Positions 27,161 through 39,740 of a DNA stretch of 64,000 nucleotides are shown here, one piece after another. Position 1 is the first letter of the stretch. Each line of letters begins with the position of its first letter. The notes beneath the pieces are model-generated. The model saw only the letters and a list, made by a program, of their open reading frames with translations, made no database searches and was not told where the DNA came from. Made by a program: the position numbers and the translations under genes. Source of the DNA: Neocallimastix lanati (nom. inval.) (Eukaryota; Neocallimastigomycota; Neocallimastigomycetes; Neocallimastigales; Neocallimastigaceae); contig JACVTC010000152.1 in assembly GCA_016946835.1 (NCBI GenBank), positions 212,501 to 276,500 on the forward strand, given 5' to 3'.

Positions 27161-27389
27161 GTAATTCTCATTTTCTATTTATTAAATAAAAATTATATAT
27201 AAATTAGATGTAATATGTAATGTATATTCTATTATTTAACGATGTCTATTATAAATTATTTTCTCTAATGATATCTTATTATAAAACATGATTTAAATTT
27301 TCCTGAAAAAGGAACTATTATTATTATTATTATTATTATTACTAATTTTTTTTTGTGTGTGTTCATTAAACTTAAAGAATTTAAAAATT

Positions 27390-27520
27390 ACTATAATTTG
27401 TATTTTTTCTTGTATTTCATATATATTTATGATTGTTTGAATCTAGTTCCATCGAGTAATCTATTTTGTAACTTATTCTTTAGAAGAATAAAGCTTCTTT
27501 CATATATATTTCATAATTTT
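27390..27520 (+). repeat. Diverged dispersed repeat, copy 1
   Basis: About 125 bases are shared with 27917-28048 at roughly 90% identity, including CCAGTTCCATCGAGTAAT-like and GAAGAATAAAGCTTCTTTCA segments. It reads open on the plus strand in both copies, but the phrase is too short and isolated to call a gene. Confidence 0.6.
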
Positions 27521-27916
27521 GTGATTTTTTTTTTTTCATATTCGCAATAATTGCAAACTTTAACTTTATTTATTTATTCATTCATTAATTACATAGATAT
27601 ATATGTATATATTTAGAAAATACAAAATTAATAAAAAAAAAAATTATTTTTCCAATTTGAACATAATAAAATTTTAAATAGTAATGTGAAATAAAAATAA
27701 TATTCAAAATGAAGTATATAAATAAATTCAAAAAAAAAAGCTCATATACAACGAACTTCACCTCCAGAATATCAGATTTCTCTATAAAAAATTTTTTTAA
27801 TAGGGATTGAATTGAAAATCTAAAAGAAATTATGGTTTACTCTTTCAAAGGCAATTGGCCCTGCATTTTCAACGTTGATTCTACATAATACTATAAAGTC
27901 AAGTTATAAACAGTTC

Positions 27917-28048
27917 AATTTGTATTTTTTCTTGCATTTCCTACATATTTATGACTATTTGAATCCAGTTCCATCGAGTAATTTATTTTATAACTTATTC
28001 TTCAGAAGAATAAAGCTTCTTTCATATATAATTCATAATTTTATAAGT
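27917..28048 (+). repeat. Diverged dispersed repeat, copy 2
   Basis: Partner of 27390-27520. A preceding stretch of mixed composition at 27740-27915 is present only here, so the repeat may be the end of a longer unknown element. Confidence 0.6.
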
Positions 28049-28512
28049 TTTGTTACAAGAAACTATTAATAATTTTAGTAAATGAAATTGATTATAATTA
28101 AATATATAAAATCGATTAATCTTTTAAATGTCTCCCAATATCGAGGTTTTAAATTAAAAAAATAAATTAAATAAAGTTTAGATATTTAATTATAACATAT
28201 TATTCACATATTTAATTAGTTACTATTATTATTATTATAATAATAATTATTATTATAATTATTATTTTAGTTTAGAAAAAGAATATTCTTTATTTCTTTT
28301 TATTATTATTATTATTATTATTTTTTTTTTAATGCAATATATATTTATTTTATATATATAAATAATACATAATCAAATATAATATAATTAATTATTCGTA
28401 ATATTAAAATATATATATATATATAAATAAAATTAATATTAACACAACGAAAATTTTAAAATTAATTTTGATATTTATGGCATTTATTGAAATTGAAATT
28501 ATTTTTACCAAG

Positions 28513-28553
<41 letters not shown>

Positions 28554-29150
28554 AAGGCTTATAAATTGATATTTATTTTTATTTTTATTTTATTTTATTT
28601 TATTATAAGATAGAAATATAGAGAATGTGGTTATACTAAACATTTTCTCGAAATCAAAAGAAAGATTTTCAGGTGATTTAATTTCCAAGTAAAAATTGTT
28701 CCTCAATTTTTATTTTGATGATTTCAAATACCTATACAATATAAACTCTAATATATATATATATATATATATATATTTTACAATTCATTCAAAAGAACTA
28801 CTAAAATGATTGGTATAGTGTCTGATTAGATTAAGAATATTAAAATCAGAGAACTCTTTTAAGAGAAGTTCTATTATTAAATGTTTTAATTTCCTTAATA
28901 TTGAAATATTACTTTTTTAAAAAAAGAAGAGATAAGAATTGAAATTTTATTACAATATTTACCACATTCACTATATTCAATTGATATATAATTCTTTTTT
29001 GTTTGATTTTTTATTTTTATTTCATTGTATAACATATGACATTAACTTAATTTTTTATGTAATTTTATTTTTTAATAAATTTATTTTAAATATATTATTA
29101 TTATTATTATTATTATTATTTTATTTATTTTTATTTTTATTTTTATTTTA

Positions 29151-29181
<31 letters not shown>

Positions 29182-29244
29182 TTTATAATGTATTTCATTT
29201 ATAATTTATACAATGTGTTAATAATCTTTTTTCTAAATAACTAA

Positions 29245-29290
29245 TAAATAAAGGAATGGAGGTGTATTTCCTTTCTATAGTTTAAAAAAA
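29245..29290 (+). repeat. LINE 3'-end stub
   Basis: CTAATAAATAAAGGAATGGA followed by GGTGTATTTCCTTTCTATAG and TTTAAAAAAA has the same layout as the LINE terminal segment, with a damaged hairpin. Confidence 0.45.
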
Positions 29291-29368
29291 ATAAAAAAAT
29301 AAAAATAAAAATAAAGAGAAAATTTTTTTAAACTATGGTATTATGATGTGAATTAAAATCATTTCTAC

Positions 29369-29411
<43 letters not shown>

Positions 29412-29604
29412 ATAATAATAATAATTAATAAAATAAAAAAAAAAATGAAAAAAAAGGTTTACATCTATATTTTAGATAAATAGTTCGTTGTATGATGTAT
29501 GATTATTATTATTTGTATTAAGATTTACTCGAAGGAATTGCAATAAAAGTTCATAAAGCAAATAGGAACAATGATTTCTTATGATATATTATTATTTTTT
29601 ATCC

Positions 29605-30535
29605 TTTTTTTTTTTTTTTTTTTTTTTTTTAGACTTAGAGAATAACTTTATTTAATTTATAATAATAATAAAATTACTTTATTATAATGAAAAATAACAA
29701 ATAAAATACATGAAATAAAATATTATATATTATAAAATTATAAAAGTGCGTTAGAAGCAATAGCCTTCTAATTTTTCCCCTTCTTCGATGATAATATCAC
29801 GTCCATTATTCATTCTTCGATGATAATATCACGTCCATTATTGTGAGTAATAATTTCAGTATTAGTGTTATCTAATAGATTCAATGGAATACCATTTCAT
29901 TATCAATCTAAATGATCGACAAATTAGTGGTATTATGTTTGTTAGAAACTCCACAATCTCCACAAAATACCGAACAAGTCAACGAAAGTTGAACTTTGTT
30001 TAAAAATATTGTCAACTAATTGTTTTTGTTCCCCGTCATTAACTTTAATTTTTTCATATATTGAACGCCCGCCAAGAAGAGCACTCAATATATAATTATA
30101 AATATTATTATCATAAGCCTTTTCTAAATCTAAAGAAACATCCAAGGATTTTTGTTCAATTATCATTGCAAAATTCAAAAAGAGATCATCTAAAATAGGT
30201 AAAGATTTATTTCTGTAATTTTCCAATTCTTTACAGGCAAAGATCCAGTGAGAAAAGCTAGGTACACTAACACCACAACAAGGGCAACATTTAGGGCAAT
30301 CTTCTGAGACTATTTTTCTTTTAATGGAAATACTCATGTCAAATTTAAAACCACACCTAATTCGAGAAATCCAAAAGAATCCCAACTGATACTTAGGATA
30401 TTGAAATGTTAAGTTTTTGATTTATGAAATAAATCCAAAATCATTCTCCTTATAAATAATTGCTTTTTTAGCTTTTGAAGGTTTGAAGACATCTCTTTTC
30501 CAATAAAACTTTATTATTTCACTATTTTTTTTATT
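29605..30535 (-). pseudogene. 5'-truncated LINE copy B
   Basis: The plus strand starts with poly-T at 29605-29630 (a poly-A tail on the element strand), preceded in element sense by TATTCTCTAAGTCT. The minus strand codes the LINE C-terminus: YPKYQLGFFWISRIRCG, the zinc-binding motif CPCCGVSVPSFSHWIFAC (CX2C..H..C) at about 30225-30290, and a downstream module with LLGG. An in-frame stop lies near 30420, and the 3' part carries a 32-base tandem duplication. Everything upstream of the C-terminal domain is missing, as expected from incomplete reverse transcription. Confidence 0.8.
29781..29842. repeat. 32-bp tandem duplication
   Basis: TTCTTCGATGATAATATCAC... occurs at 29781 and again at 29813, two copies in direct tandem inside the LINE copy B 3' region. 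No mismatch is seen over the shared 30 bases. Confidence 0.9.
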
Positions 30536-30714
30536 ATTTTTTTTTTTTTTTTTTAGACAGGGAAGAGAATACACTTCCAAAACTTTATTAATTTTATTTT
30601 AAAAAATACATGTAGGTGAAAAGTACATTTGAAATTAAAAATAAAAAATTTAAAAAATAAAAAAATATAAAAAATAAAAAAGCTTGAAAATACTATGTAT
30701 TTCGGCAAGTTGTA

Positions 30715-33700
30715 CTATGCGGGAATTTTTCCCTTCCTAACAAATAAAAAAGAAATAAAACCTAGAAGTAACATCTTTAAAATAGATAGTGTGGTGTCCA
30801 CTAAACTCTCCCCGGATTCATCATTTATTGAACTACTAGGGCAAGATTCATCCTTCGTAGAAATAGATGCTGATCCTGTATTATCATTATGCCTTATCAG
30901 TACGACGTCGACGCTCTTGGATAAGTTTGGTATTTTGCAATACCTATCAAATAATAGCTCAAACGAACTACTAATGATAGGTATTGCACTTGTTAAGAAT
31001 TCCGCCAAGCCCACAATTTTTGGAACAGGTGACTCAGATGAACCTTTGAAAAGTAGTTCATTTAATTGTCTCTGTTCCTCACTATCGAAATGTAGCTCAT
31101 TTAAAACTAAAGTCCCACCAAGAAGGAACAAGTATATATAATGATTGATATAATCTTCAAAATTAGAAATAGAGTCATAGGAAGAAAGAGGATTAAACAC
31201 TCTAATCTTCCTAAGTATAATCTTCAAAATTAGAAATAGAGTCATAGGAAGAAAGAGGATTAAACACTCTAATCTTCCTAAGGAATAAAACATAGAGATC
31301 ATCGATGAAATTTAAAGAATTCCATCTAAAAGATGCAAGAGCATCGTATTTAAAAAATCCAATGTTCAAAAGATTGTTTATCTTCGCCACAACAGGGGCA
31401 AGACTTGGGACAATCTTCTAATAGCAATAGTAGTATTGTATTTATAACCATAGCATAAACGAATAATCCACGAAATCCCTAAGTTGAATTGGGGATATTT
31501 TAAGCTAAGCATAATTATAGCTTTATTGTTTGAGAACTTATTACAATCGTAATTTTGACCTTTAATACCTTGAATTTTGGCAACTGATTTCCAGTAACGT
31601 TCTAAAATATCGATTTTTCACATTTATATTTTTTGATTTTTTTATACAGTGTTCTTGATTCTTTAGTCCAGGAATAATAAGGCATTTTGGGAATAGATTT
31701 AATAAGATCCTTTATAATACAGTTTGATTTACTCCATTTTGCAAATGATTTAATCTGTAAGGCTGCGCATACACCAGCAATAGGAGGAATGCTTAGATCT
31801 CGAGATAAAGCATAAGTACTCATAGTAGAATTATGTCTAATATAGTCATTGTCTTCTGAACTTGTTTTACCATTTTTAGAGAAGGAGCCGATACATCAAA
31901 GTAGACCAGTATTAATTAATGTTTGAATTCTGGCCGTTCTAGATTTGTTTGAACCAAGTAAAGGAGAATAATAAATTACTTTACTAATAACAAAGGATTG
32001 GAGAACTTTTTTCTTGTATGCAATAGGAATAAGTTTATTTGAGAAGAAACGTGTAAATGAAAGAAGGGATTTTCTAATTTTAAAATGCATGTGAGATATA
32101 ATGTGTTCTAATAAGAGATTATCTGAGAAAGGAATACCAAGATAAATATAACTAGAAACTTTAGGAATAGCATTCATTCCTAAAAAGAAGGTTGGATCAC
32201 TATAGTTTGTAGGAGATTGGAAGTTCATTGGTTTTATAACCATAGTTACACATTTTTCAATACCAAAAGTCATTTCATTTAAATTAGCTCATTTGTGTAC
32301 TTTTTTTTAATAATTTTTCTAAATTTTTTGCACTTGGAGCAATGAGAACAACATCATCAGCAAAAAGTCCACCACAACACTTTTTTTCTTCCAATATTAA
32401 CACCATACTTTTCACAGTCATTTAATATGTCATTGATGAATAAATTGAATAAGATCGGTGATAATGGACAACTTTGACGAACACCTCTTTTAATAGGAAA
32501 TTCATTTGATAACATTGAAGCAAATCGAGCACGAGCTTTAAATGAAGTATATAAATTACATAGAAAATCAAAACATTTACCACGTACTCCATAATGATAT
32601 AATTTAGTAAGAATGTTAAAAATAGGAACTGAATCATAAGCTTTTTTAAGATCTAAAAAGGCTAAATATGTGAATTTTCCTTGAAATTTTCTTCTTTGGC
32701 AAATTTCTCTAATGGAAATGAATAAACTAATGCATTCTTCACGGTTGCGAAAACCAAATTGTTCAGGTCTAATGAAATTGTGTGAGAGTGCGTAAGTAGA
32801 TATTCTATCTGTTATAATTTTTGAAATGATTTTCAGTCCAACATTAATGAGAGAAATACCTCGATAGTTACTACAATCTGATAGGTCACCTTTCTTAGGG
32901 ATTGATACAATAGAAGCAGAGTTCCATTTTTTTGGAAAGGACCCATTCCATGTTTTATTAAAAATCAATTTAAGATACTTTGGCAGGATGTGTTTCTAGT
33001 AATTCTTCATTGCAAAACAGAGCTTTGTAGAATTCAATCGGGATACCATAGGGGCCGGGTGCTTTGTTGTTTTTCATAGATGAAATAGTTTTTTTTATAT
33101 CGTCAATCGTAATAGGATCGTTGATATTCCAAGTAGAGGATCTAAGACTAATATTCCTTAAAGCATGGATCCAGAAGTTACGATTAAGGCTGTGACCTGA
33201 GGGATCAGAAGCTAGATCTTTATAATATTCAGCCCATCTATCTAATTGTTTAGTAGGAGAGATAATATCTTGACCAAATTTAGATTTTATGCAAGTAGGG
33301 GAGGTAGATGAATACGATGGTTTAGCCATTTTTTTTAAACATCTCCATCCATTTTTGAAATCTTTATTCAAAAAATAATTACCAATTTTTACTATATTAG
33401 CCTTAAATCTAGCAGAACGAAATTTACTCTTTGTTTTTTTGATTAATTTGTAAAGTTTTTCATATTTATTAAATTGTTCAAGGTAATTATCAACATTTTC
33501 ACAGTTAAAGTAAGGTTTAATATTTCGAAATGCAATATGTTTTTCATGAGACAGTATTTTAATGTAATAAGGATAATGAAAAGCAGAGCCCTTTAAATTT
33601 GTTGGAATGAAAGCCTTAATATCCTTCCCGATATTATTTGCTGTATTGATAAATTTTTCTACCATTTCATCAGCCGTGAGCGAATTGTAATGAGAATAGA

Positions 33701-34923
33701 AGACATTTGCTAATATTGAAAAATAATTATGTGATAAAATATCTGAATTTTTTGTTTTACAAATATGTGTTGACCATTTAGAGACTTTAGTAGGCCTAAT
33801 AAAGCCATCGGAGAGAACTTTGTTGCAAGAAAGTAAAATAGGTTTATGATCAGAAATACCATAAAATGAAGTGCAAACCGAGGTTTTATTAAAATGAGCT
33901 GCCAAAGCCTCATTATAGATGACATGGTCAATGCAAGATGATCTAGTACCTTTGGCATAAGTAAATTTATTACCATATAAGGAAGCAATATACCAACTAG
34001 GAAAATTATTTGAAATGTATGTTTTGATCTTCTTTAATGACATGTTAAAATCACTAACTAGGACAGCAAGAACGTTTTTTCTATTGTGAAAACGTAACCA
34101 TTGAGAAAGTTCATCAAAAGCAGCTAGTCTAGCTTCCTTCCATTTGCTTTGAAGAAAGTAGATATTACCAATAGTACATTTTTGATTCAAGAAAGAAGTA
34201 ATATTTACTGAAATGAAATATTCGTATAAAAACGGTTCTTGGAAGAAAGAGCACGAAGAATGAACACCAATAAAGTGTCCTCTCATACCAGGGATTTTAG
34301 GATTAGCTCTAAGAAAAAACTGAGTTGTAATATGGAATTAATGGTGATGAAACATCTTTTGGAAGATATTTACTTTTTCCAGTTTCTTGTAAACAGATAC
34401 ATATAGGTTTAAAAATAGAGTTGAGGTATAAAATACTATCACGCTTTTCAGTATTCCAACCGTTAATATTCCAACTAACACAGAGATTATAGAAAGAAGA
34501 ATTTGAATTTAGATGGCTAGAGAAAAAATCTTTCGCCATAGGATTAAGTTCAACATCAATGTTATTTGATTTTCTTGACTTGCTCATTTGTTTATGTTTA
34601 TTACAAAAGATCCAGGTAATTTTAGCTGTTTCAGGAATTTTATCTCTTAAGAAATCTAAAACATCGAAAAATTTGTGATCATTTTTGTGTTTATTAACCC
34701 TAATAATGAAGTATGAGCCGTACCTTGTAGAAAAAAGTTTTTTAACATATGGAATAATTTCATTGTAGTTAGGGATCTTACTAATAACATGAGTCATTAG
34801 ATTACTAGGGGACCAAGAATTAAGGTTATGGATAAAGATAAGGCTATAATTGTTCATATGATTACCGAAGCAGTAGAAACCACGATGGAAGGGACTATTA
34901 ATAACTGAGCTAGAAGCAACCAT
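30715..34923 (-). pseudogene. LINE ORF2: AP endonuclease and reverse transcriptase, frameshifted
   Basis: The frame at 34923-34309 carries SWNINGWNTEKRDSI and CLQETGKS, the N-terminal endonuclease motifs. The next frame, 34286-32970, has SDFN, SSCIDHVIYN and the catalytic-type ISDHKPILLS, then the start of the reverse transcriptase (NNKAPGPYGIPIEFYKA). The frame at 32968-32357 has IPKKGDLSDCSNYRGISLI, FLDLKKAYDSVP and QSCPLSPILFN; FADDVVLIAPS follows in another frame at about 32340-32375. Thumb-like segments are at 32273-31896 and 31823-31602. A C-terminal CPCCG..SFEHWIF motif lies near 31385, then a stop. The last part (31302-30715) has the LLGG module. At least five frame breaks make this copy inactive as sequenced. 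Confidence 0.9.
31149..31282. repeat. 67-bp perfect tandem duplication in LINE copy A
   Basis: TATAATCTTCAAAATTAGAA... through CTTCCTAAG occurs twice, at 31149-31215 and 31216-31282, with no mismatch seen. 67 is not a multiple of 3, so it adds a frameshift to the LINE C-terminal module. The identity suggests a recent event or an assembly artefact. Confidence 0.92.
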
Positions 34924-35150
34924 GTTTAGAGTTTGATGATAACAGAACTGACTTAATTTCTATTTATTGTGAATTGAATTATAAGGATTGAATACCAAAG
35001 TATTATATATAAAATATTAACATTTAGGTTTACTGAATATAAAAGTTTATTGTTTCACGTGAATTGAATTCCTAAGATATATTAAAAAAACAATATGGAA
35101 CCTAAGCTGTATGGTTTCTGAGGGGATCAGCAATTAGTATAATAATAAAA

Positions 35151-35714
35151 TCTAAATTACTTTTCAATTTTTAATGCAATCTTTATCTTTTTATATAAAT
35201 CATAACTGTAGTTTTTTAAATCAATTTTTCAATCAAAAGAATTTTTTACACTATACTACTAACAATATTGTTTTTATTTTTTCTCTTATATTTCTAAAAT
35301 TTTTCTATTCTATATATATATATATATATATTTTTTTTTATCTTCATATATTTTACTTTTTATTTTTATATAAATTTTTTACTTTAGGGTTTTAATTTTC
35401 ATATCCTTTTAAAATATTTTTACTTTTAATAAATATATTATTTTACATTATTTATTTTATCATAAATACACATTTACGTTTTTTATCATTCAAAATATTT
35501 AAAAATTATCTTATTATTATTATTATTATTATTTATTTATTTATTTTATTTTATTATAATAAAAAATTATTTATTTATTTATTTTTTTTTAATATATAAT
35601 TATATATATATATATATATATTTATTTTTATTTTTATTTTTATTTTTTATTTCTAATTTTAAATTAGATATTTAATTATTAATTTACTATTTTTTTTTTT
35701 TAATTATTAATTTA

Positions 35715-35785
<71 letters not shown>

Positions 35786-35928
35786 GTATTTTTATTTTTA
35801 TTTTTATTTTTTTTTTATTTTTATTATTTTTTTTTCTTCTATTTTCTTTTTTATTTATTTATCATTATTAAATATGATAATTAATTAATATTTTAACTTA
35901 AAGAAAATAAATATATTTTTATAAATAA

Positions 35929-35959
<31 letters not shown>

Positions 35960-36020
35960 TATACATTTGATGATAAATCTATTAAATACTATTTCTAATT
36001 TCCTAGTAATTATACTTTAT
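35151..36020. other. AT-rich intergenic DNA
   Basis: Poly-T, TA tracts (35320, 35600, 35720-35753) and a long T run (35755-35784) separate the LINE 5' end from the PMT stop codon. Low-complexity frames only. Confidence 0.6.
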
Positions 36021-39000
36021 TTAGAGACCATCTTCATCAGCCATAGACCAAGTCTTAAGCCATTGCTTAGATTTCATGTTGCTAGAAGGTCCGGTAAAAC
36101 CGTAACTCATATCAATAAAGTAGAAGAAGAACCAAATATTAGCAACTAAGTATAAAGTAATAATAGCCTTTCCAACAATTTTTACAGATTTAAAGTAACT
36201 AGTAAGGTGTTCTAAAGTGAAAGCTACAACAAATATACCAAAGTAAATAGCTGGGAAATAGTGATGTAAGTAAAGAACACGACCCATTAAGTAAGATGGG
36301 AAGTAGTGAAGAGCCCAACCTCCAACAGTGATAAGTGCAGAATAACAATAATTATTCCATTCTTCCTTTTTCCAATGTAAAACATGACCTTTTCTAAGTA
36401 AAATATAAATACCTGAAAGAAGACAAATGAATAAAATACAAGCAAATGCAGACCACCATGTTAAAGGATTACCCATTAAATAATATTTAACATCATCATC
36501 ACCCCAACTACAAATACGAATACCAACTAAAGCAAGAGGCCATTGCCAAGCTTCTGAAGTAAGATGATCAGGTTCTTGATCTTCATCTGGAACTAAAGAA
36601 TTGTTAGAAGTCCACATACCAACATTAATATCAATGAAGTTAGAAAGAAAAGATGATCTGAAGGTCTTTAATGGAGCAGCAGGTACTATGATAATATTTA
36701 ATTATTTTTAAATTATTAATATTAATAATTTTTTTTTTTTTTTTTTTATGTAAAATATTCAAAAAAATATATATATATTTATATATATATAATAAAGAAA
36801 CAATAAAAAAAAAAAAAAAAAAAAAAGGAAAAACAACAAAAATAAAAATTTATTTATATATCAAAAATTATTTAAAATGTAAAAAAAAAAAAAATAAAAA
36901 AATAAAAAAAAAAATATATATATATATATATATTTTTTTATATATATATTGCTTACATAAATCATTCCAATGACTTTCAACATTCCAAATGTTTTTAGCA
37001 GCATGATTATTACCATGAACATCACAAACAACTTCAGATTGTTTGAAACCCCATTCTGGATAGGAGGCACCAGATGATTGAAGTAAACAACCAGTTTGAA
37101 CATGTCTGAGTCGGAAATTTGTTAATAAAGCATGAACAGAGTGTGATTTAGGATCATAATGATCTTTAACAATTTCAACTTTCCAAAGATCATTAGCATC
37201 ACCAATAGTAGAATTACCATAACCAGAAACTTCATATAATTTCTTGGAAACAGGAGCCTTAACATTATGAGTGTGAAGATTTCTCTTAGTTTCAGCATGA
37301 ACTTTTGTTTTAATTATTATTATATTCATAACATATATATATTATCAAGTATTAAAATTTTAATAAAATTAAATAAATAAAAATAAAAACAAAAATTCAA
37401 TTAATAATTATTATTTCTAATGATCTTATGCATTAAATCTATTTAAATTCAAGAAAAAATTAAATAAATAAAATATAAAACAAATATGTTATTAATTATA
37501 CCTAATCTAATAATATCACCATCCTTAACATAAACAATTTTATCTTCTGGTACTTGTGGTTCAGTCCATGGTTTCTTAATAATCCATTCATTATTAGCAT
37601 CTTTGTAGTGATATAAAGTAATTTGTTGTTGTTCAGAACCAACTGGATAACGTTGAATGTGAGAGTGTAATAAACCACCGCCATATGATGTATTCTTAAG
37701 AGTAATCTTGGAATTGTACGCAACATCTATAATAATATTATTATATATATAATTAATAAATGATATATTTATTAATTATATTTAAAATTTAAATTAAAGA
37801 AAAAAAAATTAACATAAAAAAAATTTTTTAACAAGAAAATATATATATATTAAAGCAATTAATATAACACTTTACCAACTGGATTTTGTGTAAAATCAAT
37901 TCCTTCAAGACCAGCTTGGAATAAGGAACTCATATTGGAATCACCAGAACCTGATTTATTTAATATAGTAAAATGAAGATAGAAATTAAACATGTAAATA
38001 GAAACTGGTAAAACAATTAAAAGTAAAATTCTTGCAATCCAGTGGAGAATATAGGCTTTCTAAAAAATTTAATATAAAAAATTAAAATAAATACAATAAA
38101 AATAAAAATTATATTAATATCAAATAATTTTATTTACTTATTTATTATAATTATTGATATAACAAAATTACTTACGAATGAAACACCTGGTTTACCCAAA
38201 TAATCCCATAATTCCCAAATAGTGTACTTTTGTTGTCATTTATTAAAATTATAAAATGAAAATAAAACAAAATAAAAAAAAAAAAAAATAAAAATAAAAA
38301 AAAATAAAACATTTGAATATATTTTTAATATTTTTTACATATAAAAAATTTTATAAAAATAAAATTAGTTTTAAAGTTTATAATTTAAACTTACAAGACC
38401 AACAAGAGCAACAGAGAACAAACCAACCCATTTGACACTATTTAAAATAAAATATTATCATTAAAACTACGTACATTTTACATATAATTATAAAATTTTT
38501 ATTTATTACTTTACCTTGAAACCATACCAAGAGAAGCACCGGTAGCAGCCAAAGTTAACCACCAATTTAATGAGAATGGCCTTTTTACGTAAATTATCAT
38601 TAAAATTAATTATAATAAATTAATAATAAATAGTTGGGATACGTTTTTATTAATTCAAATAATAATATTATTCATGTATATATATATATTATTGTGATGT
38701 TATTATTGTGATATTATTATTTTAATATTATAATATTTATTACTTTTCTCTAGCATTTCTAAATCTTGTTAAAAAATAGAAGGTTAATGCAGTAAAAAAA
38801 AGAAGAATAGGATCTAATAAAACGAACTTAGAAATAGTAAGGAATGCATTTTCACAAATAACCATAAGACCAACCATAATACAAGTAAGTTGTGAAAAGT
38901 GTAATTCCTTAGCTGTCAAATAAGCTAAAGGTGTCATTAATGCACCGAAAGTGGCACAAAAAACTCTCATAAAGACAAAGTTAAGATTTTCTGGGAAAAC

Positions 39001-39740
39001 CTTTGATGAATCCCAATCAAATTGGCCATCATAACCACAAAGCCATCCAGATAAACCAATTAACATTTTACCAAGAGGTGGGTGAACATCGAAATAAAAA
39101 GTACGTTTAATGTATTCAGAGCCAAATGAACTATTTTAATAATTATAATTATTAATTAATAATTAATATATAAAGAAATAAATATAAACCCTATAATTAT
39201 ATGATAATACTTAGAAATAATAATTACCCAAAGTGAGCTTCATCCCAACTATAATAGAATATAAAAAATATGTTAAAACATATATTAATATTTATTATAA
39301 ATAGTATACATATTAAAACTAATTATAATAAAAAAAAATGTATTTTATTTTAAAATTTTTGTACTTACACTACTACATTAGCCTTTGCAATTTTGTAATA
39401 CCTTGAAAATAAACTTAGTGCAGTTAAAGCTAGAACAATTATGATTTGTATTTGCTTTTCTTTTTTTGCCTATAGTAATATTAATAATTATATATTTAGA
39501 AAATTATTTTCTTTATATTTAAATATTTTTTTACTAAATCACACAAGAACAAATACTATAATCTTATTTCACTTCTATAATATATTTATTCTTATTTTTA
39601 TTTACTTTAGCTGCAAGGTCTTTTTTTTCCTTTAACAATTTATCGTCTTCATCCTGAATTAAAGGTTGAATTTCCTCAATTTCCTGATTTGTTGTAATAT
39701 TAATTCTTTTTCTGAGTTCTTGCTCATCCATTAAATCCAT
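36021..39740 (-). CDS. Dolichyl-phosphate-mannose:protein O-mannosyltransferase, PMT2 type
   Basis: Eleven exons: 39740-39606, 39469-39369, 39248-39228, 39130-38744, 38580-38515, 38437-38395, 38226-38176, 38059-37876, 37726-37502, 37301-36957, 36685-36021. All phases close to 740 residues. The enzyme (GT39) transfers mannose from dolichol phosphate to Ser/Thr of secreted proteins in the ER. The first exon is a charged cytosolic tail. The conserved luminal loop reads [19 protein letters not shown], then [12 protein letters not shown], with the Asp-Glu pair essential in the family. The hydrophobic membrane region is followed by MIR repeats (exons 8-10; [43 protein letters not shown]), then [17 protein letters not shown] and the C-terminal membrane block with [24 protein letters not shown] after the HPPLGK motif favours the PMT2/POMT2 subfamily. 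O-mannosylation of secreted Ser/Thr-rich linkers, such as those of cellulosomal enzymes, is a plausible role. Confidence 0.93.

Larger units (their letters stand above)
25528..29604. other. AT-rich desert with LINE 3' stubs
   Basis: The start is marked by a poly-A tract (25568-25591) just after the PGS1 stop. Poly-T runs (25780-25817), TA tracts, ATT runs (26910-26930, 28300-28320, 29095-29120) and very long poly-A tracts (28510-28551, 29370-29409) follow. Short LINE 3' ends and one diverged duplication are listed separately. The frame at 28939-29175 is low-complexity. Confidence 0.65.
30553..35150 (-). mobile_element. Non-LTR retrotransposon (LINE) copy A
   Basis: The minus-strand element has an AP-type endonuclease, reverse transcriptase and C-terminal zinc motif, followed by a 3' UTR ending in the hairpin GGAAGTGTATTCTCTTCC (30561-30578), CTGTCTA and a poly-A tail. 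Its 5' edge is uncertain; mixed-composition sequence continues to about 35150. I see no separate Gag-like ORF1. The target of insertion may be the older copy B, which lies directly downstream in the same orientation. The clade cannot be fixed by eye. Confidence 0.88.

Noticed and set aside
30695-31141. 148-codon plus-strand frame
   Set aside because: Exact antisense shadow of the LINE C-terminal module, whose minus frame has homologues in copies B, C and D.
35967-36149. 60-codon plus-strand frame
   Set aside because: Mostly antisense of the last PMT exon.
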